This document shows, one piece after another, positions 28,801-34,673 of a stretch of 64,000 nucleotides of DNA (the first letter of the stretch is position 1; each line of letters starts with the position of its first letter). This DNA comes from a bacterium (GTDB lineage: Bacteria; Bacillota; Bacilli; Lactobacillales; Streptococcaceae): positions 1-64,000 of the forward strand of contig CAJNBS010000007.1 in assembly GCA_905221065.1 (NCBI GenBank), given 5' to 3'. Under the pieces are notes generated by a model. That model saw only the letters and a program-made list of their open reading frames with translations. It did no database searches and was not told where the DNA came from. Made by a program: the position numbers and the translations under genes.

Positions 28801-31241
28801 CATCATCAGCAGGAACAGCTAAGCAAATTGCAGATCAAGCAAAAGAAAATATTGAAAAATATGATCCAAAAGCTGATACAGAAGTTAAGAAACCAGATGT
28901 AACAAACCTTGATGAAGAAAAAGCGAAAGCAAAAGCTGAGATACTAGAAGAAGCTCAAAAACGCATTGACGAAATCAAGAACAATAAAGATTTATCAGAC
29001 GAAGCGAAACAAAAAGCTATCGAAGAAATCAATAAGGCCAAAGATAAAGCGATTGAAGACATCAATAAAGGTCAATCTAAAGATGAAATCAATGCGGCGA
29101 AAGAAGCTGGTATTCATAAGATAAATGAAGTTCAACCAGAGGGCTCTATTGCATCTAAATTCGAACCGAAAGTTCCTGAAAACAAAGTGGAAGTGGAAAA
29201 TCCAGCAAAACTTTCAGATAAAGAAAGAGAACAAGTTCGTCAAAACATCGAAGGTGCGAACACATTCCCAGATGGAACAACAGTAGAAGTCAAACCAGAT
29301 GGAACAGCTGTTATCACATATAAAGATGGTTCAAGTGATACTATTTCTAAAGATAAATTAGCAACACCAGCTAAGAAAGAAACTGGAACAATTGCTTCTA
29401 GAACCGAGCCAGTTATCCCAGAAAGAACACAAGTAGGAAATACTACGAAGTTAACACCAGAAGAACAAGCTGCGGTTAAAAAAGCAGTTGAAGGTGCGAA
29501 TAACTTCCCAGCAGGAACTACAGTAGAAGTAAGACCTGATGGAACAGTAGTCATCACCTATCCAGATAAATCTGTAGATACAATAACAGGGGATAAACTT
29601 GTTGAAAAAGGAAGTAAACAAGAAACTCCAAAAGTTCAGACAGATGCAGAGAAGAACCCAGCGCAAATTCCAGGAAACTTTGTACCTGTTGAAAATACTC
29701 ACAACTTGACACAGGCGGAGCAAGATACAGTAGCAGCTAAGGTTAAAGAAGCAAATCCAGCGGCGACAGCTGTTAAGGTATCTAAAGATGGAACAGCGAC
29801 ATTGACATACTCAGATGGTTCAGTAAACACAATTCCAGGAACAAGTCTAGTAGTAGCCAAAGATACTGAAAATGAAGTTGCAACACAAGCTGCGCAAAAT
29901 CCAGCTGTGGTGCCAGCAACTACAGAAGTTGGAAATGCTCATAGCTTAACACCTGAGGAACAAGCTGCAGTAACAGCTAAAGTACAAGTAGCCAACCCAG
30001 CGGCGACAGCTGTTAAGGTATCTAAAGATGGAACAGCGACATTGACATACTCAGACGGTTCAGTAAATACAATTCCAGGAACAAGTCTAGTAGTTCAAAA
30101 AGAGGAAACTTCAACACAAGAGCAACCAACAATCGCAGAGAAGACAAAAGTAATCATCCCAGCTAACCCTACAAAAGTAGCAGAGGCTACAAGATTAACA
30201 GATGCAGAAAAAGAAGCTGTTAAAAAAGCTGTAGTAGAAGCAAATGGATTCGGAAGCGATGTGAATGTAGAAGTAGCCGGAGATGGCACAGCGACAATCG
30301 TCTTTAAAGATGGTTCAGCTGTTACAATTCCAGGAAATCAATTGGTAGCACAAGATCCAAAAGCACAAGATAGCACTAAACCAGCTGCTGAAAAATCAAC
30401 TGTTAAAGCGCCTGCTCAAAGAGTAGATGTAAAAGATATAACTCATTTAACAGATGAAGAAAAAGAAAAAGTTAAGGTTGCTATTTTACAAGCAAATGGT
30501 TCAGCATTAGATGGAGCGACAATCAATGTAGCCGGAGATGGCACAGCGACAATCACATTCCCAGATGGTTCAGTAGTGACAATTCTAGGAAAAGATACAG
30601 TTCAACAATTTGCAAAAGGTGAATCTGTAACTCAAGAAACGACACCAGAATATACTCCAGAATCAACACCAGGTGGAGATAACGGAGGGAATACTGGAAG
30701 CTCAGATGCTAATGCGAATGCAGGCGGTGGTAGCAATGCAGGCGAACCAGCTAACACAGGTTCACAAATCCCAGCTCAATCACAAGCTTCTAAGCAATTA
30801 GCAAATGCAAAAGAATCAGCTAAAAATGTCATTGAAAAAGCTGCCAAGGACAAGCAGGATGAAATCAATGGTGCACCGCTTTCTGATAAAGAAAAAGCAG
30901 AACTTTTAGCAAGAGTGGAAGCAGAAAAACAAGCAGCTCTCAAAGAGATTGAAAATGCGAAAACTGTGGAAGATGTGAAGGAAGCAGAAACGATTGGAGT
31001 GCAAGCAATTGCTAGTGTTACAGTTCCTAAGAAACCAGTGGCTCCTAATGCTGCGCCTCAGGCAACAAGTGCACCGCAAGCAACTGCAGGAACAATGCAA
31101 GATGTTACCTACCAGTCACCTGCTGGCAAACAATTACCTAACACAGGTTCAGCATCAAGCGCAGCACTTGCTAGTCTTGGTCTAGTGGCGGCAACCAGTG
31201 GTTTTGCTTTGCTAGGAAGAAAGGCTAGACGTAGAAAATAG
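22890..31241 (+). CDS. Giant LPXTG-anchored repeat surface protein
   Basis: 2783 residues, intact. ATG 22890 has TGGAGA at 22877-22882. The N-terminus is a YSIRK-type signal (FSIRKFSFGAAS) with cleavage near residue 50. Residues 50-310 are a unique domain I do not recognise. Then come GA-like three-helix modules (about 530-805), two FIVAR-like modules (810-970), five near-identical 97-99-residue repeats (1055-1547), two 97-residue repeats ending DGSKDEIEVPVRK (about 1553-1746), DUF1542-like helical modules (about 1745-2080) and six related beta modules (about 2091-2573). A final helical module precedes LPNTG (2749-2753), a hydrophobic segment and a RKARRRK tail. Sortase A would anchor it to the cell wall. 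An adhesin or albumin-binding role is inference. Confidence 0.93.
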   Translation: MKYKRTQKRSKQMWQRVEKFSIRKFSFGAASCLIGASLVGVAINPNIVDAAFKQLNGEDGIVSLYSNSGETPESADGIEIGSKVNVDKEIGIDVDWSEYTRENPIVKVTYTFNGGADGSSVAGFGGHRPRFWFTTPIGLKEPKEITLKKNDGRPVYVMESWNKNKKFGSLSNSINSRFQTEDDINRAYREIDFRGNDTKWESYNETTGESYREYSGSFANKFWYHIGERISDDPYEQAIYESFRTNTKTMYVDWERGGIERATITAVYEVADPTFGNDRSTLEFGAGFRVGIARMMQHYKTVLAPVPSLYKLNEIFEPSVPTRVAVKDTNKLTEAEKNIVRDRLWSANKENVTSVARTGKNKLIENLKSEEKTESILIGDDGTATIIYSDNTRDVIPGTSLVYKVTETNTHRQGGGYEYDIAPVAVKNMDQITEEEKKAAIKSFLKANGIGIENLQYHSGKSELDFEGGTLQDDKGNKWFAYDENTANAKNIGTHIGFTPNSSTVMLSRDAGFSGVYTIPTSDLYYKEGTSALDLAKKDAEAAIDNLNYLSPKEKQAFKEKLKDKTTQESVNAVVEEAVAKNSENERALEAKKREVKEKINNNPYLTTAEKKELVDQVSAVVMTDPTEGTATPIEHTKGLVDKVLDKALEKTKEKAKAIIDEIDKNGGQAGYLENPTAAQYKEQIQNATTQEAITKVIEDAQNQKSKKAHDAEKAKTDALKDEYKKKIDQVPGLTDAQKDEYKKQIDAATTRDQLEDIVKDAEVKAYRDTAKAKIDALEHLNAAQKAELKTQVDAAGNKAEVDNIVSIAQGLDSKMDSLQKLVAEAEKVKASDKYTNPNVPKDKKTAFDTANAAASKVADKTTAEPENAAGTSEVATLIDNLAKAIEALTGEKVAVPVSKDALKAEIDLNTDDAVKKSPAYAKEANGAKKQAYDDALVNAQKVYDNPDATQTDVDNALDTLKQARLALSGKAEDFTLGVKDGAAKISVEPKADAELAEADKDAVKAKVTANGNALDDTYTVEYGAIAEKGDKKVVPVTVTHDGITRTVDVPVEGNTAATTTPTADTAKLSETPKVNDIVTKAEDVKAIKDAVKVPEGTQVTDKKLLDEGKVVEGTDQSANGGANNAGKPVVKVEVTYGDGSKDVVEVPVEGNTAATTTPTVDTAKLSETPKVNDTITKPEDVKAIKDAVKVTVPAGQKEPTKSLVDNGKVVAGTDQSANGGANNTGKPVVKVEVTYADGSKDVVEVPVEGNTAATTTPTVDTAKLSETPKENDTITKPEDVKAIKDAVKVIVPAGQAEPTKELVDGGKVVAGTDQTANGGANNTGKPVVKVEVTYADGSKDVVEVPVEGNTAATTTPTADTAKLSETPKVNDIVTKAEDVKAIKDAVKVTVPAGQAEPTKELVDGGKVVAGTDQSANGGANNTGKPVVKVEVTYADGSKDVVEVPVEGNTAATTTPTADTAKLSETPKVNDTITKAEDVKAIKDAVKVTVPAGQAEPTKELVDGGKVVAGTDQTANGGANNTGKPVVKVEVTYADGSKDVVEVPVEGTDAAKATPKVKEEITAGEVPVSVDPATDKKVAEADKKAITEAVVVPEGQPQPADKQVKNDGTIVAGTGANAGKKVVVVEVTYGDGSKDEIEVPVRKEKDADKATPKVKEEITAGEVPVSVDPSKDKQVAEADKKAITDAVVVPEGQPQPTDKQVKNDGAIVDGTGANAGKKVVVVEVTYPDGSKDEIEVPVRKATDKEKAKADLTEAANAEKGEIGGDTTLTDKEKEDLKAKVDEVKKAAEEKINNAKTSEEIAKATEEGKKAIADVYNPQTAKGQSTNVFKPELDLQTALVSGKVTVEKGKDLTDEEILKQLALADGVTAKVISKPTTTETGTKEAEVEVTLADGNKVTVKVPVEVVDSLDTADKDNDLAKAKEDAKKQVEEAAKAKITEIKKDTGLTEEQKQKAEEAINKAKDEANKAIDEASSAGTAKQIADQAKENIEKYDPKADTEVKKPDVTNLDEEKAKAKAEILEEAQKRIDEIKNNKDLSDEAKQKAIEEINKAKDKAIEDINKGQSKDEINAAKEAGIHKINEVQPEGSIASKFEPKVPENKVEVENPAKLSDKEREQVRQNIEGANTFPDGTTVEVKPDGTAVITYKDGSSDTISKDKLATPAKKETGTIASRTEPVIPERTQVGNTTKLTPEEQAAVKKAVEGANNFPAGTTVEVRPDGTVVITYPDKSVDTITGDKLVEKGSKQETPKVQTDAEKNPAQIPGNFVPVENTHNLTQAEQDTVAAKVKEANPAATAVKVSKDGTATLTYSDGSVNTIPGTSLVVAKDTENEVATQAAQNPAVVPATTEVGNAHSLTPEEQAAVTAKVQVANPAATAVKVSKDGTATLTYSDGSVNTIPGTSLVVQKEETSTQEQPTIAEKTKVIIPANPTKVAEATRLTDAEKEAVKKAVVEANGFGSDVNVEVAGDGTATIVFKDGSAVTIPGNQLVAQDPKAQDSTKPAAEKSTVKAPAQRVDVKDITHLTDEEKEKVKVAILQANGSALDGATINVAGDGTATITFPDGSVVTILGKDTVQQFAKGESVTQETTPEYTPESTPGGDNGGNTGSSDANANAGGGSNAGEPANTGSQIPAQSQASKQLANAKESAKNVIEKAAKDKQDEINGAPLSDKEKAELLARVEAEKQAALKEIENAKTVEDVKEAETIGVQAIASVTVPKKPVAPNAAPQATSAPQATAGTMQDVTYQSPAGKQLPNTGSASSAALASLGLVAATSGFALLGRKARRRK
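26052..27530 (+). repeat. Five in-frame tandem repeats, 291-297 bp
   Basis: Units start at 26052, 26343, 26640, 26937 and 27234, each with AACACTGCAGCGACAACAAC. Unit 1 is 291 bp and units 2-5 are 297 bp. Each encodes 97-99 residues running from NTAATTTPT to DVVEVPVEG. Several differ by only a few bases, so copy number could change by recombination. Confidence 0.95.
27546..28127 (+). repeat. Two tandem 291-bp repeats
   Basis: Units start at 27546 and 27837 and encode ATPKVKEEITAGEVPVSVDP to EIEVPVRK. They are nearly identical to each other and related to the upstream 297-bp family by the shared VTY-DGSKD-EVPV end, resembling Rib-type stalk repeats. Confidence 0.85.
29164..30610 (+). repeat. 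Six diverged beta-module repeats
   Basis: Six modules of roughly 75-85 residues share the pattern LT-x2-E-x5-V then DGTATITY-DGS-x-TIPG. A segment of about 100 bp at 29757-29857 recurs at 29998-30098, exactly 240 bp later, with two silent differences, indicating recent duplication. Two weaker relatives lie near residues 312-410 in the N-terminal part. Confidence 0.75.
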
Positions 31242-31355
31242 GACAGCTAGAAAGTTATATTCTCTACTTAAAGTTAGATTATAAGGGGGATTTGGAGAAA
31301 TCATCAATCCTAGTGATGGGTGAGAGAAGTGAGAACCCAAGATAATCACATATTT

Positions 31356-31463
31356 TATACTCAATGAAAATCAAAGAGCAAACTAGGAAACTAGCCGTAG
31401 GCTGTACTTGAGTACGGCAAGGCGACGTTGACACGGTTTGAATTTGATTTTCGAAGAGTATTA
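31356..31463 (-). repeat. BOX element, A-C form without boxB
   Basis: Plus strand reads TACTCAATGAAAATCAAAG (boxC end) through GTACGGCAAGGCGACGTTGA (boxA) to TTTTCGAAGAGTATT. No boxB is present. It lies in the 409-bp gap 31242-31650 after the surface gene, in which nothing else except the tatD promoter and a terminator is seen. Confidence 0.9.
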
Positions 31464-31573
31464 GATGAATAGGGATGTTCTATCAATATAGCCAATCTCT
31501 TCCGTCTCTAACTGTGGAACAGGAGATGGGCAATATCGAGTAGAAAAGATAGCAGAATAGCTCTCTATAGAAG

Positions 31574-31615
31574 AGAGGAGGGAAACCGAAAAATTGGGTG
31601 CCCCTCCTCTTTTTT
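31574..31615 (+). terminator. Terminator upstream of tatD
   Basis: AGAGGAGGG (31574-31582) pairs with CCCTCCTCT (31602-31610), followed by TTTTT. The tatD extended -10 TGGTATAAT (TATAAT 31618-31623) follows at once. Confidence 0.75.
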
Positions 31616-31650
31616 GGTATAATAGAAGATAGAAAACGAGGTTAGAAGAG

Positions 31651-32424
31651 ATGATTTTTGATACACATACACACTTGAATGTAGAAGAATTTGCTGGTCG
31701 TGAGGCAGAAGAAATTGCCTTGGCTGCGGAGATGGGTGTGACGCAGATGAATATTGTTGGTTTTGATAAACCGACGATTGAGCGTGCTTTGGAGTTGGTG
31801 GATGAGTACGACCAACTCTATGCGACAATAGGTTGGCATCCGACAGAGGCAGGGACTTATACAGAGGAGATTGAAGACTACTTGCTTGATAAACTCAAAC
31901 ATCCCAAGATTGTTGCCTTGGGTGAGATTGGTTTGGACTACCATTGGATGACAGCGTCAAAAGAGGTGCAGGAGCAGGTTTTTCGCCGTCAGATTCAGTT
32001 ATCTAAGGACTTGGGTTTGCCTTTTGTGGTCCATACCCGTGATGCGCTGGAAGATACCTATGAGATTATCAAGAGCGAGGGCGTTGGTTCTCGTGGTGGC
32101 ATCATGCATTCTTTCTCAGGAAGTCTTGAATGGGCAGAGAAGTTTGTCGCGCTTGGTATGACCATTTCCTTCTCAGGAGTGGTGACTTTTAAGAAGGCAA
32201 CCGATATCCAAGAGGCGGCTAGAGAACTTCCTTTGGACAAGATTTTGGTGGAGACGGATGCGCCTTACTTGGCTCCTGTTCCTAAACGTGGTCGTGAAAA
32301 CAAAACAGCCTACACTCGCTATGTAGTAGATTTTATCGCGGATTTGCGTGGTATGACGACAGAAGAGCTAGCGGCGGCAACGACTGCAAATGCAGAGCGC
32401 ATTTTTGGATTGGACAACAAGTAA
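31651..32424 (+). CDS. tatD: TatD-family metal-dependent deoxyribonuclease
   Basis: 257 residues, metal-dependent TIM-barrel hydrolase. Metal ligands are visible in FDTHTHLNV (residues 3-11), ALGEIGLDYHW (about 89-99), VVHTRDA near 129, IMHSFSG near 150 and ETDAPYLAP near 206. TatD enzymes have 3'-5' exonuclease or DNA-repair activity. It overlaps rnmV by one base (TAATG), a conserved pairing in Firmicutes. GAGG and AGAAGAG precede the ATG. Confidence 0.92.
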   Translation: MIFDTHTHLNVEEFAGREAEEIALAAEMGVTQMNIVGFDKPTIERALELVDEYDQLYATIGWHPTEAGTYTEEIEDYLLDKLKHPKIVALGEIGLDYHWMTASKEVQEQVFRRQIQLSKDLGLPFVVHTRDALEDTYEIIKSEGVGSRGGIMHSFSGSLEWAEKFVALGMTISFSGVVTFKKATDIQEAARELPLDKILVETDAPYLAPVPKRGRENKTAYTRYVVDFIADLRGMTTEELAAATTANAERIFGLDNK

Positions 32425-32984
32425 TGAAAGAAAAAATTTCCCAAGTCATCGTGGTTGAAGGTCGCGATGACACGGCCAATCTCAAACGTTATTTCGATGT
32501 AGAGACCTACGAGACTCGAGGTTCTGCCATCAATGACCAGGATTTAGAGCGAATTCAGCGCCTGCACCAACGTCATGGAGTCATTGTTTTTACAGACCCG
32601 GATTTTAATGGGGAGCGGATTCGTCGCATGATTATGACGGCCATTCCAACAGTTCAGCACGCCTTCCTCAAACGAGATGAAGCTGTTCCCAAGTCCAAGA
32701 CAAAGGGGCGTTCTCTGGGAATTGAACATGCCAGCTATGAAGACCTGAAAACGGCTCTAGATCAGGTGACAGAACAATTTGAACATGAGAGCCAGTTTGA
32801 CATTAGTCGTAGCGACTTGATTCGTCTTGGTTTTCTAGCAGGAGCAGATAGCCGTAAGCGAAGAGAATATCTAGGAGAAGCTCTCCGAATTGGCTATTCC
32901 AACGGCAAGCAACTCCTCAAACGCCTAGAGTTGTTTGGAGTCACCTTGGCAGAAGTGGAAGAAGCCATGAAATCTTATGAGTAA
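32424..32984 (+). CDS. rnmV: Ribonuclease M5
   Basis: 186 residues, matching RNase M5, which matures the ends of 5S rRNA. The TOPRIM domain fills the N-terminal half: VVVEGRDDTANLKRYFD (about residues 8-24, catalytic Glu) and VFTDPDFNGERIRR (about 55-68, DxD). The C-terminal half is the M5-specific domain ending in a helical segment near LLKRLELFGVT. Translation is coupled to tatD by a one-base overlap. Confidence 0.95.
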   Translation: MKEKISQVIVVEGRDDTANLKRYFDVETYETRGSAINDQDLERIQRLHQRHGVIVFTDPDFNGERIRRMIMTAIPTVQHAFLKRDEAVPKSKTKGRSLGIEHASYEDLKTALDQVTEQFEHESQFDISRSDLIRLGFLAGADSRKRREYLGEALRIGYSNGKQLLKRLELFGVTLAEVEEAMKSYE

Positions 32985-33055
32985 GAAAGATGTAGCTGTT
33001 ACAATTTTTTAAGTTTCACAGTATTTTTCGAAGTAGGTAGAAGAGGAGGCGTCTG

Positions 33056-33955
33056 ATGTTAATTGGTCAAAAAATTAAAGAGATTCGGATAGAAAAAGGA
33101 ATTAGTCGTCCAGATTTTTGTGGAGATGAGCAAGAACTGACGGTTCGTCAACTATCGCGAATTGAAAGTGGAGCTTCGCAACCAAGTTTGCCGAAGTTAG
33201 ACTATATTGCTCGCCGGTTAGGAGTTCCAGCTTATAGCCTTATGCCGGATTTTTCAGCTCTTCCTTCTGCTTATTTAGAATTGAAATACCAGATTTTACG
33301 TGAACCAATCTATGGTAAAGAAGAGGAGTACGATAAGAAAGAAGCGTGTTTGGAAGAGATTTATAAAACATACTTTGATAATCTTCCTAAAGAAGAACAA
33401 TTAGCATGTGAAGTATTGCAGGCATGTTTGGATACTTCTAGAACTAGAAGGCCTGAATATGCAGAGTTAATACTTGAGGAACATATGCCCGAGATTATAG
33501 AAAAAGAAGCCTATTCAATAAATGATATGTTGTTGATTCGTTTGTTTTTTTATCAAATGCTCATTAGAAAAGATCTTGCAAAATTTGTGAATCAAATCGA
33601 AAAGATAATGTTCCTTCTTTTGGAACAGAAGAAGGTAACTCAAATAGAGAATTACTTTATAATTAGAGATACTCTTATTTCAGGAATGTGTTGTCTTGAA
33701 AAGGTAGGAGCGACTGATTGCTTTAATGATTATCTATCGTGTTTACAAGAAATTATGGATAAAACTCAAGATTATCAAAAGAAACCCCTTGTATTTATGT
33801 TTTTGTGGAAGCAAGCATTAAGAGAAGAAAGAGATTTTAGTTTAGCTGAATCATTTTATCAGTCTTCAAAAACATTTGCGCAGCTAATTGGAGATGAATT
33901 TCTAGTAAAGAAATTGACAGAGGAATGGCAAGAGGATGTAAAAAAATATTTATAA
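33056..33955 (+). CDS. PlcR/MutR-like transcriptional regulator
   Basis: 299 residues. Residues 1-65 form an XRE helix-turn-helix (IGQKIKEIRIEKGISRPDF, then LTVRQLSRIESGASQPSL). Residues 75-299 are all-helical and resemble the TPR-like peptide-sensing domain of the PlcR/Rgg/MutR group. It sits directly upstream of, and co-oriented with, the lactococcin-972-type locus, so it is probably the activator of those genes. A good AGAAGAGGAGGCG ribosome site is present. No short peptide-pheromone gene is obvious next to it. Which signal it reads is unknown. Confidence 0.82.
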   Translation: MLIGQKIKEIRIEKGISRPDFCGDEQELTVRQLSRIESGASQPSLPKLDYIARRLGVPAYSLMPDFSALPSAYLELKYQILREPIYGKEEEYDKKEACLEEIYKTYFDNLPKEEQLACEVLQACLDTSRTRRPEYAELILEEHMPEIIEKEAYSINDMLLIRLFFYQMLIRKDLAKFVNQIEKIMFLLLEQKKVTQIENYFIIRDTLISGMCCLEKVGATDCFNDYLSCLQEIMDKTQDYQKKPLVFMFLWKQALREERDFSLAESFYQSSKTFAQLIGDEFLVKKLTEEWQEDVKKYL

Positions 33956-33996
33956 ATATCGTGAAGCAATGACAAAAATGTCCTTGTCCTCGTATC

Positions 33997-34034
33997 AAAA
34001 CAGTTCTAAAGTTCGTCTTTAGAACTGTTTTTTT
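33997..34034 (+). terminator. Regulator gene terminator
   Basis: AAACAGTTCTAAAG (33998-34011) pairs perfectly with CTTTAGAACTGTTT (34017-34030), followed by TTTT. Confidence 0.88.
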
Positions 34035-34072
34035 AGATATAAGCTAAAAATAATATGAAATAGTTAGATTTT

Positions 34073-34090
34073 AAGGACATTGATGTCCTT
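34073..34090. promoter_or_regulatory. Palindromic putative operator of the bacteriocin genes
   Basis: AAGGACAT-TG-ATGTCCTT is a perfect 8-2-8 palindrome about 100 bases before the bacteriocin -10. A second ATGTCCTT half-site is at 33979-33986. No T-run follows, so it is not a terminator. It is the best candidate target for the adjacent regulator. Confidence 0.5.
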
Positions 34091-34193
34091 GATAGTGTGA
34101 TAAATATGGAGTATAATGACTATAAAAGTTCATTTCAGGGTGCTATTTTGACAATTTAGAAAAAACAAATAATTTTAGAGTATCATTTGGTAA

Positions 34194-34199
34194 TATAAT
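34194..34199 (+). promoter_or_regulatory. Bacteriocin -10 element
   Basis: TATAAT lacks a good -35 at the right spacing. A TTGACA at 34148-34153 is too far (40 bases). This fits an activator-dependent promoter. The leader is about 70 bases with a GAGGAG ribosome site. The whole 318-base gap 33956-34273 holds only the terminator, palindrome and this promoter. Confidence 0.5.
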
Positions 34200-34273
34200 A
34201 GTATCAACGTTGATAATGGAAAGAGGAGCAAGTAACTCAGCAATCTTGTAATCAAAAATAGAGGAGTATCAAT

Positions 34274-34570
34274 ATGAAACAAACAGTTAAAAAATTAGCT
34301 CTTGTAGCGAGCATTGCAGCAACATTAGGTGGAAGTGTAGCAGTAGTATCGGCCGCGGTTAAGTATCCAGGTGGTGGTGTTTGGACGTATGGTTCAGCTA
34401 ACGGCGGTGCGTACTCAAACTACTATCACCCGTCAAAATACCATAGTTCAACGGTTTCCAGCAGATGGAATAGTTCATCTGATAAGGGATATGCTAATGC
34501 AGGGGGAACATCTCGAGCTTGGATTCGTACTGCGTGGGCCGAGCAAGTAAGTTTCTATTATAATTATTAA
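34274..34570 (+). CDS. Lactococcin 972-family bacteriocin
   Basis: 98 residues with a classic signal peptide (KKLALVASIAATLGGSVAVV, cleavage near SAA at residue 28). The mature part of about 70 residues has AYSNYYHPSKYHSSTV and ends SFYYNY, close to lactococcin 972 (AYSNYHHGSKTHSATV, SFYYNFW as I remember it). Lactococcin 972 binds lipid II and blocks septum formation. Secretion is Sec-dependent, with no double-glycine leader. GAGGAG lies before the ATG. The membrane protein and ABC ATPase downstream are the usual self-protection partners. Confidence 0.9.
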   Translation: MKQTVKKLALVASIAATLGGSVAVVSAAVKYPGGGVWTYGSANGGAYSNYYHPSKYHSSTVSSRWNSSSDKGYANAGGTSRAWIRTAWAEQVSFYYNY

Positions 34571-34622
34571 AAATTACACACGAGAAAGTAAAAATATTTC
34601 TGGGTGAATTGATAACGATGCT

Positions 34623-34662
34623 TTACTTGGTCATCTTCTCACTAAGTGACCAAGTAACTTTT
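34623..34662 (+). terminator. Hairpin between bacteriocin and transporter genes
   Basis: TTACTTGGTCA (34623-34633) pairs perfectly with TGACCAAGTAA (34647-34657), followed by CTTTTTGG. The run of T merges into the GGAGG ribosome site of the next gene, so it can act as a partial terminator lowering transporter expression. Confidence 0.7.
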
Positions 34663-34673
34663 TGGAGGAAATG

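Noticed and set aside
31242..31355. Small gene after the surface protein
   Set aside because: No ORF with a ribosome site; short inverted repeat TGGGT/ACCCA has no T-run.
34141..34176. TTGACA at 34148 as the bacteriocin -35
   Set aside because: It is 40 bases from the only good -10 (34194) and has no -10 at 16-18 bases.
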